DNA from: Glandiceps talaboti
Taxonomy: Eukaryota > Hemichordata > Enteropneusta > Spengelidae
Assembly (NCBI RefSeq): GCF_964340395.1
Contig: NC_135550.1
Location: 16,136,984-16,200,983, forward strand
DNA length: 64,000 nt
Reading direction: 5' to 3'
Position numbers and translations under genes: made by a program. The notes beneath the pieces are model-generated. The model worked only from the letters and a program-made list of their open reading frames with translations. It was not told where the DNA came from and searched no databases. Below are positions 1 to 19,600 of this stretch, piece by piece. Position 1 is the first letter of the stretch, and every line of letters begins with the position of its first letter.

Positions 1-2
1 AC

Positions 3-6188
<6,186 letters not shown>

Positions 6189-9100
6189 CAGAAGATGGAA
6201 CACAGAGTCCTGCTGATCGATTTTACACACTGTAATTTGATAAATTTTAAGTTGTAAATAAGTCACACAAAATCAGTTGATAGCAAACATTTTATATCGG
6301 CCAATGTATTTAAATTGTCAGACCTGAACTTGAACTTACCATTTTGAAAGGACCTGTCATTATCTGTTTTTGCTATGTATACTCAAAAGATGTCTTATTT
6401 TTGAAAAATTCTTTGTTGTCCAAAAAAAAGGAATTGTTTCTGGTCAGGGCATTTTGTCTAAAGTCAATGACGCGACTTTTTTTTTCATAATCTCAACAAA
6501 CCTGATACTCAATCTACTATTTTATGACAGTTACTGTTCTTTTTATTTTAGTACTTTAGAGCAAGTGTTTATGTGGGGCAGATGTCATTTGCTTGTTCTG
6601 TTCATGATTGGCTTTACAGTTGTCTTCACTGAAGTAGGGAGGGCTATTTGTGTGTTTCCCCATGGATCTGCAGACTGCATGGCTGGACATACATGGATAA
6701 AAAGGCCGATGCAAGGGTGTTTAAGTGATGCATGTGCTGACCAGAAATAATTCTTTTTTTTTTGGCCTTACTGTAAATACATCTGAAGTTTTCAGTACAT
6801 GAAACACTACTTTTACCTACATGTATGCAGCCTTTGTCACAAGACAAATTGAAGAGAAATTGAATATGAATTCATCTACGTGTACTGTTTGTGCAATCCA
6901 AAGATTTGACAGATACAGAATGTAGGCCAGGAATTGATAACAGTTGTACAGCAAAGTATTCTTATCACTTATCAACTTTGACTTGAGTACAGATTCTGGT
7001 GTCGTAGGACTTCATTCTCAGTCAGAGATCGCAATGCCTTGCACTAGTTGTAATGATGAAACTGAAGGAAACTAGAGAAATCTTGAGATCTGCTGAGAGA
7101 TCGTGAGCACAGAGTCATGTACATTTGGTTTGTAAGACTCTGTTCTTAGTCAGAGATCACAAATGCATTACACTATCTGGTCACCAGCTACTTCTGTACT
7201 CACTTCTAAGTTTTAATGATAGAAATGAAGGAAAAGAAGAGATATCTGTCCATTTGTGTACCAAGTACTTACTATCAATACATTTGTATATTTAATGGCA
7301 ACTACTTGACTGTATAAACTGCATATATGACAGCTCAAGGGCATGTCTACATAGTTTCTGCAACTTTTATTTATATTTGCCCTTTAATTTGATTTTTTGA
7401 TTAATTTTTTCTATTAAAAGAGTGGAATGATAACATGTATTATGTTGAAGGAGAAAAAGATCACATAAACTCCTCCAAGGGCAGAACTAACATATAATCG
7501 AAAACTCTTCCAAACAAATTATGGATTACAAGTACATAATAATGCAAGAGAAGTAAAGTACATATTATTCCACCTATGCAAGATTGTTCTTTATTCAGCT
7601 GAGGAAGTTACAGTAAACCTAGATATTTTCACTACCAGAAAATTTTGCAATTTTACAGTCTTCAGCAAGTTCTTAAAGACTAATTTTCACTAATTACCAT
7701 ACTGGTACCCTGTGGTCATGTACAAAAATATATTTTCGCTACTACATATTTTTGTGTTCTTGTTTTGGAGCGAAGAATAAGTTTTAAATGAACATTTCCG
7801 GGTTTACAGTATAAGTGACACAGTGGGCCTTGTCACTATGAGTCAAAGATGTGGATTAACAAAATCCCCCATGTCATGAGTATTTTCCAACTCAGTTAAG
7901 TAAATTATTGCACAAATAATGTAATTATACCTGCGCAAACTTGAAAGTAATGCCAAAATCTGAACATTTTGACTCTCGTATTTCAAGTATCACTGAAAAC
8001 ATTGATATGATGTAGAATGACTTGAAAATAAATCCCTCCTTTCTGTATTTGAGCGCAAACAACTTAGGTAGTGCTCAAGATAATGAAAATTTACACAAAC
8101 CTTTTTGATAAAGAAAACTTTTCCATTGTACATTGTATAACTGGAGATCATAAAGACTCCCATAGATCTTGGCTGTAAAATTTCCCATCATGTTATGTTA
8201 AACAAAGTTTTGTACATATTAAAGTAAACATAGTGAAGTTTTTATTCATATACACAATTATTGTCGATTAGTCTTTCATTATCTTCATGGGTCTACAGTA
8301 CAAAATAAGCCCCACCCACTATGGTTACTCTGTTGCTATAATAAGAGAACTAACTTGCATATTCAGAATCTTGAATGGCGCATTCTGGGAAATGTATCAT
8401 TCAACTGGTATTATTGATACAATTATTGTAACCATCAATCTTTCAAACTGTTTGCAACCACAGACAATCTAAATCTCAAACTACCATGACCCTTTACCTG
8501 GAGAGAAGGCACTTCTTCAGGTCACTTCTCACAAAGTAATTACTGCAACTGCCATACTCCTTTGCTTCTGGGTAAGGATTGCCAGCTGCCTATTGTCACA
8601 CGAGTGGAGTCCATCATCACAATTACAAATGAAATACTTCAGAAGCAAGAGTTGAATTTTATACTACTATGGCAATTGAGGTGTCATTGTACTAAGACTC
8701 AAACTAAACTATCGTTGCAATATGTTGATGTAAGTTATTGAAAGGATGTCAACTTGGTTTAATTATACTCATGGGTGTTATTTCTTATGGAATCTGTAAT
8801 CTTCTAGTCCGAGAGTACATTTTTGAGGACTTCTAATGTTTGAATTATTTTGTTTACAGGGTGATTAGATTCACACAAAAAGAGGCACCCTAATCACTCG
8901 TGTACTCTACCAAATCAAACACCAGACAGTTTAGTTTGTGTCTATCTCAGTAAGTTGAGATCTCGATTACCAGAGTAGTATTTATAATCCCACGTCATTT
9001 ACTAACATAAGTACAATTCTATCCTTAACTATGTGTTTATGGGGGGGGTGGGGTGTTCCCAATGATGTCCATATGCTGCAAATATTTACTCTGGTCATCT

Positions 9101-9792
9101 TTTTGATCTCATGCATATATCAAAACGTTAAGGTTTCCTTTGGTCATATGAAAACAAGAGTTAACTAAAGTTACAGAATGCCCCGGTAAGGGGCGCTATG
9201 TAACTAATTAGACAGAATCCTTTATTGTCAAATGTGCCAATGCAGCAAAAAGTAGCACAAGAAATCAACCAATCTGGTCTTGAGTAATATCATCACTAGA
9301 GACTTAATGTTCTACTGTATATTGACTCTTTTGTATGCCACCTGAAATTTTGGACTGTGGTCCAAACAGTAGTAAAGTTAAAATGCTTAAAGAAAAAAAA
9401 AAACAGGAAGAGAATTATCATTTTTTTTGTAGCTTTATTGGATACACCAAGATCTAAATTGTTGTGGTTGAAGACTGTCACTTATTAGCTTGTTGGAAAA
9501 TGAACACTACTGACACAAATGAACCCATAATCCAAGTTGCTTTTGACGCCTGACTGTGAACACGGTTGCCATATTGAAGATCACTAGCTGAAACTGATCA
9601 AGTGGCTGTGATGATCATAGTACACATTTTCTTATTTGCCATTGCTTTGGCAGTACACTTGCAATATGCATATCACCAATGAACATCGACATAGCTGTCT
9701 CAAGGATCCCAGTCTCATGGGTAATCAGTATATCATAAGATTTCAAAGTTTGTTTTGTGTTCATCTGAGCTGAAAGTGGGCTGCGTATCATT
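6189..9792. other. KIF6 3' UTR and convergent intergenic region
   Basis: The region runs from the KIF6 stop to the K2P-B stop on the opposite strand, so the two genes converge. No convincing coding sequence is visible. A short imperfect direct duplication is recognisable at about 6990-7080 and 7125-7235, sharing the words AGTCAGAGATC and GAAGGAAA. A run of G (9042-9056) and ordinary AT-rich sequence fill the rest. Candidate plus-strand AATAAA signals exist, for example near 8026, but none can be assigned with confidence. Confidence 0.6.
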
Positions 9793-10644
9793 TTATTCAG
9801 CAAACAAGGCATCAAACAACGATTTGTGTAACATGTCCTGTCTAATCTTCTGCATGCGTTCTTTACATTCTTCACAATATTCAGGTTCAGTCCTGGCCTC
9901 TTCCACATCAATGGGTGTTATCCTATTTTTCATTTTTCTCGTGTACCACCATTTTTTGATCTCGTATCCTACTTTCTGAACGAACCACTCAACACACATT
10001 TTCCAGTAATGTGAGCAACAGCTTATAAATTGGAACATAAGGCTTATGCCGATGATGAGAATCACTAAGTTTAGTGTGAAATACATGTTGCCAAGATGAT
10101 GACCGAGACGTTTGATGTAGACGGTTACGGGTAGAGTTGCAGATACCAAGTCACCAAATCCTACTGTTGTGAAGGAAACAATCGAGTAGTAGACAGAGTT
10201 GAAATAAGACCACCCTTCTGCTTTAACGTACAGGGCTGCTGAAGCTAAAACCGTCACACAAGTCAATACAAAGCTGTGTCTAACAATTGCACCTGTAGAA
10301 ACAAAAATATGAAACAAAAAAATTAGTCAATACAGAAACTGAATGCCTCCTACAAGTGCATTTTAAAAACCCAACGAACCATTTATATTAACACTCTGTC
10401 TATAAAATGAACAAATATATTCTAATTAGCCATAAACTTCCGTGTTTGATCTTATGCATTAACTATACTATGTTACATGTTAGTATTCATTATATAAAAT
10501 GGCAGCCTTAGTCAATCATGCTGACAAGACATCAAATTAACGCTGTGTCATGATATCAATTTATCCAAAAAGTAAGTTTACATATTAAAATGATATTTGA
10601 AATTTGGGGATCCACATACCACTCGCATCTAACCAGCACCCTTA

Positions 10645-10675
<31 letters not shown>

Positions 10676-13600
10676 GGCAGCCCGAGCTATAACTTTCAGT
10701 CGTCTTACCTATACAAGATGTTACACTCATTTGCTCAGTTATGTATTCTTGATATATTCAATTCATGCAGAGTAGATACTTTTCATGTATGTTCTGATCG
10801 AGAGTTTATAATTTAATTGTACTTTACCTGCTCATCACTATATAGTACTCATCACCAAAACAAAGGCAATTTTTATTTCCAAAAGTGTTCACATCGAAGA
10901 GAAAATTTGCAATATCATATACTGTTACCATATATTCTGGAACAATTTACCATTCAATGTCACGTCAAAACCATCCAGGAATATTCCATCAGCTCCTTAG
11001 AAATAACTGTTTGAATCCTCGTCAGTTTACATTTTATGTTTACATTAAATTTTCCTTCCCCCTCCCCTTTTTTTGTGATGTTTTTCTTGTCCACAGACCC
11101 CACCCCACTCCTTTAACACCATCCTCTACATATTTTTGTAAGTGTATCTTATGCAATGTAATAACGAAATCCTGATGTCTACAGCTTGATAGTATTTCTC
11201 ATGTCCTTTTACCATTCAATGAATGTCTTTCAATACATTCAAAAACTGTATACATAAAGATTGCAAAAATAAAAAATTGTGAGAAATTGCTAGCGAGACA
11301 GTAACTTTGAGAAAATGAATTGAGAGACTTGCATGTACATCTATCTCATCAGACTTACAATATATTGACAGCCATATTTTAGTTAAGATACTTGGAAAAG
11401 ACACCGTGTCAATTGAAACTCCTAGCATGTCTTGTTCAATATCTGTTTCCAAACAGTACTTGCAATGTAGTACTGGATCATGTAGTGGCCAAACTATACT
11501 ATCTATGGTCTGTCTTTCTGTGGTCAGATCATAAAATCTTAAAATGTATCCTCCAATTTTTACCAATATGTACCCATAAATTCAGTTAACTATATGAGAA
11601 CATTAAATATGAAAGTTTGATTTACTAGCTTTGAGGTTCAATTATTGAATAGTAATTAGTGCTACCTTTACTTATCTAAGAAATAAACAATGTATTGTCT
11701 ACATTACCATCACTGGGAATGTAATTTTGGAGCACTTTCTGGTGCAAATTGTAGTTATTTTCTACAACGGAGGGTTGAGAGTCTTCTTCATGTTCCAAGT
11801 TCCCCTGTTGTTCACCATCAGCTGCAGTAGATATCGGTGCAGTAGTCACTGGCTCAGTCTCAGTATTTGTTGTTGGCACCTCAGCGTCCTCACAGTCAGA
11901 TACTAGAGGAAAAAATTTATCTGCTTTTAGTAGAGTATCACACTCAGTGAAATGATGTCTATATGAATAAAACTGTCAACTTATTGAGCAAATTATTACT
12001 TGACCTAGAAGATGGAGGTCAAGGTCAACGCTGAGCGACCTGAAAGACTACTTGAACTGTGTCCCTAGGGTAACTTTACAGGTTAAACCTGCACTAACTG
12101 TTACTGCATGAATACATCACTCATCAGGGTGTACAATATTACGAGTGAGCAAGTCATTATATCTAAGAGAGACACTCTCAAAAAACTGTTCCAGTGAGTT
12201 GCACTTAGTACAATTCACAATTGACCTTGCTATTTAACCCTTTGAACCCCAGGCCCCTGAGAGGGTATAATGTAGGTTTAAGTATCATGTTACATAACAC
12301 CTGGCGTCCAAACTGACCAAGGATGACCCAAGAAAACTATCAGCGTGTTCATTCTAAGCCGGCCACCGACCAGTTTGTCCGGTCGGCTATTCAGCTGCTA
12401 AAAATTTACAAATTACATGTACATGCTAAATTGGCTTTGTACTTTGATTATTTCAAATTTCTAAGAAGAGCCTTAAAAATGAACTCTCTATTTCCGTTAA
12501 TAACGAAATATAGACGATCTGAATCGATCGCACTCAATTATGTTATCGTACTCGCCGGGAATATCGAGTTTTTGCGTTGCCGAGTTGACGTACGGGTGCG
12601 TATCTCTTCTCGATTGAGCACGAGTGTGAATCGAACATTACCGAACAATGAGAAACAATGAGAAATGGAACGGAGGCATTGGCTTCCGATTGTTTCCGAA
12701 GCTTACCGAAAATCCGAAGATCGGCACTTAAAATGGCGTCGTCCAAGAAACGTAAAGTACATCTCGTAAATATCCTCGAAAATTTTGGTTTTTCAAAGAC
12801 AGGTCGAACTAAGTTTGGTAGGTTGAGTTGCAACACTGTTCAGAGTGTAGGAATTTTCATTTAATTGTATAATTTGAGTAACAAATCGCACAAATGACAG
12901 GATTTCTGATCGTGATCATGATATATGACTTGAAAGTACTATAAAGAAAGTACCAATCATGATGAAAATGTAGAACGATATTTAGATTGTATAAATAGTG
13001 GATACTTTATAAAAGTTTAGATAACGATATTTAGATCGTCTAAATAGTGGATACTTTATCAAAGTTTAGATAACGATATTTAGATCGTCTAGATATAAAA
13101 TGTAGAGCGATATTTAGATCGTATAAATAGTGGATACTTTATAAAAGTTTAGATAACGATATTTAGATCGTCTAAATATAAAATGTAGACCGATATTTAG
13201 ATCGTATAAATAGTGGATACTTTATAAAAGTTTAGATAACGATATTTAGATCGTCTAAATATAAAATGTACAGCGATATTTAGATCGTATAAATAGTGGA
13301 TACTTTATAAAAGTTTAGATAACGATATTTAGATCGTCTAAATAGAAAATGTAGAGCGATATTTAGATCGTATAAATAGTGGATACTTTATAAAAGTTTA
13401 GATAACGATATTTAGATCGTATAAATATAAAAAGTAGAGCGATATTTAGATCGTAATAAATAATCGATAGTTTATAAAGTTTAGATAACGATATTTAGAT
13501 TGTCTAAATATAAAAAGTAGAGCGATATTTAGATCGTATAAATAGTGGATACTTTATAAAAGTTTAGATAACGATATTTAGATCGTATAAATATAAAAAG

Positions 13601-16600
13601 TAGAGCGATATTTAGATCGTATAAATAGTCGATAGTTTATAAAGTTTAGATAACGATATTTAGATTGTCTTAGATTGTCTAAATATAAAATGTAGAGCGA
13701 TATTTAGATCGTATAAATAGTCGATAGTTTATAAAGTTTAGATAACGATATTTAGATTGTATAAATAGTCCATAGTTTATAAAGTTTAGATAACGATATT
13801 TAGATCGTCTAAATGTAAAATGTAGAGCGATATTTAGATCGTATAAATAGTGGATACTTTATAAAAGTTTAGATAACGATATTTAGATCGTCTAAATATA
13901 AAATGTAGAACGATATTTAGATCGTATAAATAGTGGATACTTTATAAAAGTTTAGATAACGATATTTAGATCGTATAAATATAAAAAGTAGAGCGATATT
14001 TAGATCGTAATAAATAATCGATAGTTTATAAAGTTTAGATAACGATATTTAGATTGTCTAAATATAAAAAGTAGAGCGATATTTAGATCGTATAAATAGT
14101 GGATACTTTATAAAAGTTTAGATAACGATATTTAGATCGTATAAATATAAAAAGTAGAGCGATATTTAGATCGTATAAATAGTCGATAGTTTATAAAGTT
14201 TAGATAACGATATTTAGATTGTCTTAGATTGTCTAAATATAAAATGTAGAGCGATATTTAGATCGTATAAATAGTCGATAGTTTATAAAGTTTAGATAAC
14301 GATATTTAGATTGTATAAATAGTCCATAGTTTATAAAGTTTAGATAACGATATTTAGATCGTCTAAATGTAAAATGTAGAGCGATATTTAGATCGTATAA
14401 ATAGTGGATACTTTATAAAAGTTTAGATAACGATATTTAGATCGTCTAAATATAAAATGAAGAGCGATATTTAGATCGTATAAATAGTCGATAGTTTATA
14501 AAGTTTAGATAACGATATTTAGATCGTCTAAATATAAAATGTAGAACGATATTTAGATCATATAAATAGTGGATAGTTTATAAAGTTTAGATAACGATAT
14601 TTAGATTGTCTAAATGTAAAATGTAGAGCGATATTTAGATCGTATAAATAGTGAATACTTTATAAAAGTTTAGATAACGATATAGATTGTCTAAATAGTG
14701 GATGGTTTATAAAATTTAGATAACGATATTTATATCGTCTAAATATAAAATGTAAAACGATATTTAGATCGTCTAAATAGTGGATGGTTTATAAAGTTTA
14801 GATAACGATATTTAGATTGTCTAAATGTAAAATGTAGAGCGATATTTAGATCGTATAAATAGTGAATACTTTATAAAAGTTTAGATAACGATATAGATTG
14901 TCTAAATAGTGGATGGTTTATAAAATTTAGATAACGATATTTAGATCGTCTAAATATAAAATGTAGAACGATATTTAGATCGTCTAAATAGTGGATGGTT
15001 TATAAAGTTTAGATAACGATATTTAGATCGTCTAAATATAAAATGTAAAACGATATTTAGATCGTATATATATTATGGCCTGATAGTTTATAAATTTTTA
15101 GATTTAGAGTTAGATCATAATGGTTAGATCACACTTAGCTTTCTAATTTCTAACTTAAAAAGTTTAGATTTAGATTTAGACACTTCTAATTTATCTTTCT
15201 AAACTTCTAGCTAAACTTTCTAAACTGGCTACTACACAATTCCGCACCTTGCTGCAGTATACTTAACATTTTAGAAGCGTCATGTCATCTCATCGTGGAC
15301 GTATACAGAATCAAAAATATAAATTAGATCAAAGGCAAATTAAGTTCAAAATGACATTTTAAGATACACAAATATTTGCATATTAAAAGGAAACGCTCAT
15401 TTGTAACATTCTGAATGCCAGTATTTATAAGATCACAAATTTTACATCGATGCCAAAACCATGATTCTCATTACAAAAAAACAAACAACGATAATTTGAC
15501 ATTCACAGGTTCAATGTGAAACCGTACGACGTGGAGAAAAGACAGTGAAAAAACTACATCACGTATTTAAAAATGGGGGGGGGGGGTACGATCGTACAAC
15601 GGTCGTGGGGGAAAGAGTGCAAAAATATTTCTTCATCACTGTCCCACGGTCGTGGAGAAAAGACAGTAAAGAAATACATCCCACGACCATACGACCGGTC
15701 GTGGAGAAAAGACAGTGAAAAAATACATGCCACGACCATACATACGACCGGTCGTGGAGAAAAGTCATTGGAAAAAATACATGCCACGACCATACGACCG
15801 GTCGTAGAGAAAAGACGGTAAAAAAAATACATGCCACGACCATACGACTGGTCGTGGAGAAAAGTAATTGGAAAAAATACACGCCACGACCACACGACTG
15901 GTCGTGGAGAAAAGACGGTAAAAAAAATACATGCCACGAACAACATACGACCGGTCGTGGAGAAGATAAAATAAATTTATTGTCCGGGGTCAAACGAACA
16001 TCCGGTTATTTATTACTGTAGTCCTATGTATTATATGATACTTAACATCCACGACCGAAATCTGGTCGTACGATCGGTCGTGTAGCGTAGGCATTGAAAA
16101 CAGTGGTTCATTTTGGGCCGCATATGATCATGATAATGTAGTTTGACAGATCGCAACATATTGGCTGTTTAAGTTTAACTAAGTTCTAGTTCAGCGTCAC
16201 ACGAAGGCGATCATTTAAGCACATGTGATTATGATGGTTATTTTCCTATTCAATCCTGTCGGAGTTTATAAATAGATGACAGAAGTGTTGTTTTTGAATA
16301 TTGATGACGCTGATATCTCTAAACTTGTTTACATACTACATGTACAAAGGCGTACATGTACGTGAGCTTTGAATTTTAATTTAGAATGTTTTAATGGTTT
16401 AACTGATGATGTATTTATAACCATTTCTGTGAATTAATTTTTTGTTGACAACTTCGATAAATTTATGGATCAACAGATCTTGAATATGAAAATCTTTTGA
16501 CTGTTTTTGGCGACGTTTCATTTTTCTGGTAAAGTGCATACATAATTACATTGAAAGTAATGTTAAGTTTAAAGTAATACTAATAAAGTTACCTTTTTGA

Positions 16601-19600
16601 AATCTCGTTTTGGAGCAACTATGTATCACTACTACATAACATGGAGTGAGCAGTTCTATTGTATGAAGTTTGAAAGTGTGTACTTATATTTTTGAAATTC
16701 TAAACCAACATTATTTAACTAAATGCAGACAGCAATGAATGGTTGTGCACTACTCGTTTTAAAAATCCATGATCCTTAATAACTAATTACAAAATAATTG
16801 AGATGTACAGCAGTGTAGATAGAACATCTGTTCACGTTTGGGAGAATGATCAGTGAAAAGTTCTTGTAGGGTGATTAAAAGTACATAACATCCTCTTTCA
16901 GAACTTATTTGTAGATAAAGAAGAGACCAATAATCTAAGACTAGTACATGTACAGTACAAGTAGTTAGTCAGTTACCAGTCAGTCACCAGTCAGTCAGCC
17001 ATCATGTAGTACAACTGAAGGAGTCAGTCAGTCAGTCACCAGTCACTCAGCCATCAAGTAGTACATGTACATTACAAGGAGTCAGTCAGTCACTTAAGTC
17101 AGTTACCAGTCAGTTCAGTCACCAGTTAGTAAGTTACCAGTCAGTCAGTCAGTCAGTCAGTCACCAGTTAGTCAGTCACCAGTTAGTCAGTCATCAATTA
17201 GTCAGCCAGGTATACCAGTGTTGATATCTAAACAACACAAGCATGAATGTCCTTTTACACCTGATGTTGCTCGGCAAACGATACAGAATGCCTTTGTTAA
17301 TAGAAGTGACTCAGATCACCACTACATTGTTCACAACCAATATGATTCTGATTACAACAGTGACTATGATTCAGAATGATTCTCATTTCAAGTAGGTAAT
17401 TGTAGTCCCATTTTAAAGCAATTTCTATGAACTCTGAAAGTGCACAAAATGCCTTAAAATTGAGTTGAATTTCAAAAACATTCTTACTCAGGGAGGGGGG
17501 ACACCCTCAATGTTACAAGCCTGTGGAATAATATGGAAATATTACATAATATGTAAAGATTTAGAAATATAATTTTGATTTTCACCCAGTATAATATCTG
17601 GTAAACATATGGAAACTCGCTACTTTTGCATGGAATTCAAAGAGTGAAAGTACCATATTGCAGGATTGCTTGAGTCCAAACTGACCAATGATGATCTAAT
17701 AAAACAATATATTTTTGGACTGACATAACAAAATAATCCCAAAGATATGCAAATTCCAGTCAAGTGACCTCATTAAATATTCAAAATGGCCACTGCAATA
17801 ACGTTTTTGAATTTTTCACACATTCTTCAATTCGTATTAGAGAAGCATACAAAATTCTTCATTTTTCATTGCAATTTGTTGTTCAATGTCATAAGCATGC
17901 AGAATTTTATGCAAATATTTTATAATATGTACATATTTGGGCACAGAATATTTGTTTATAGTCATGTACAGGGTAAACATGGTAATTTGATACATTGGCA
18001 TGAAATTCAAAGAGTGAAAATTGTCATTTTACAGGAGTCTTAAGGTCAAAGGTCAGCAACTGACTTCAACACTTCATGAATTAAAGTGATGAGTATATCA
18101 ACCCTATAGTGTTTGATATTTGTGCCTGGTTTTGTTGAAATTGAGTCATGGATATCGTAGATATAGCTGCCAATGAACAGATACAAACACTGTTACACTG
18201 GTAACAGTTCATTCCCATAGCCCTGCACTCATATGCAGGGAGGGTTGGGGAGGTAAATATTAATGGAAATTAGTGAAAAGCTAAGTGACTGAGGCCACAA
18301 AGACAACTTTGAAGAAATAGTTACAAGGAGACTGGAAATTGCAAAAATCTGTCTTAAATTGTACCAAACTTAGATAGAGTAGTGGTACTTACGACGAGTG
18401 GATGAATTTCCTGGATGACTTTGTCCACCAAATCTTGTTTCTTGTATAATGGTAATAGTTGCTGGAGCTGTAAGAACATCCACATGCACATTGCTTTGTG
18501 GTAGTTTTGGAAGACTTGCACTTCTTGAATGATGATCATTAGGAGCAGCTGCAGCTGCAGCAGCACCAACACTGAAAGTGACTGCCTCGGAACTGGGTGT
18601 TAGTTGTTCGAATTGATTAGTTTGGATAGTATTCTGAGTAGGAGACACTCCTGGGATTACTCTGACAGCAGATCCTGATCTTCCTTGTGTCCATGAAAAC
18701 TTGGCACCATCTACTGTGGAAATAAATTGATCAAGTGGTCTGCAAGTAAACTTAATGAAATACACAATGTCACCTCTAGTCTGTGCATGTGTCTGTCTGT
18801 ACCCTGTCCATGTTGTATATTCAAATGGCATGCATTAATAGTTTGATTCCAGGGCTTGGTCAATATTTTGTCCGATTTTTCTTCAGTTAAGAAAGAAATG
18901 CGGTCAAATTTTGGTAAGAATAGAAAAGCAGCGCTAGACACCAATTTCTTATTCATATGGTCACGTTAATAAACTGTTTCAATTCATTTCTCACATGGGA
19001 ACATGATATCCAATATTGTTGACAGATTCTTTACATTTGCTACTATGTTGCTTTTCATACTTTGGACAGTAATGGTTAAATATTACCTTCACGATTGGCT
19101 TCACTCTTATTCACTGAATGTTGACTATCATTGATGTTAACAGCGCCACCACTGGAAGTGACAGCCTTTGGAGTAGGTGCTGGTCGTTGTAAGTTATTAG
19201 TTTCCACTGCATTCCGAGTAAGAGCTGACGCTCCAGGGGGGATTACTCGGACAGCAGATCCTGGTCTTCTTTGTATGGCATCGACTACTATGGAGGTAAA
19301 TTGATCATACACTAGATTTCAGGTTACAAACTAAAGTGACATTTTAAAAAAATAGTGTCAATGGCATTGCAGCACAACTGGAAAAGTATGAACATTGAAA
19401 ATTTATCTTTTCAGAGTTTAATAGGATTGAACAAGTTCAGTTGAGCTAAAAAAAAAGTATGATGCCACCTCAATTCAGACTTACACACAGTCTCCATTTG
19501 GAGTCCTTTTTATAAATATAAATTATACATAGCATCAGTCATGTAACACTCTGTATATTATAGTTATCCTCAATAGAAGGGGTTTCACAATAACATTGCA

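Noticed and set aside
15554-15993. 144- and 130-residue minus-strand frames
   Set aside because: They follow the palindromic minisatellite period exactly, and both strands are open; no independent coding signal.
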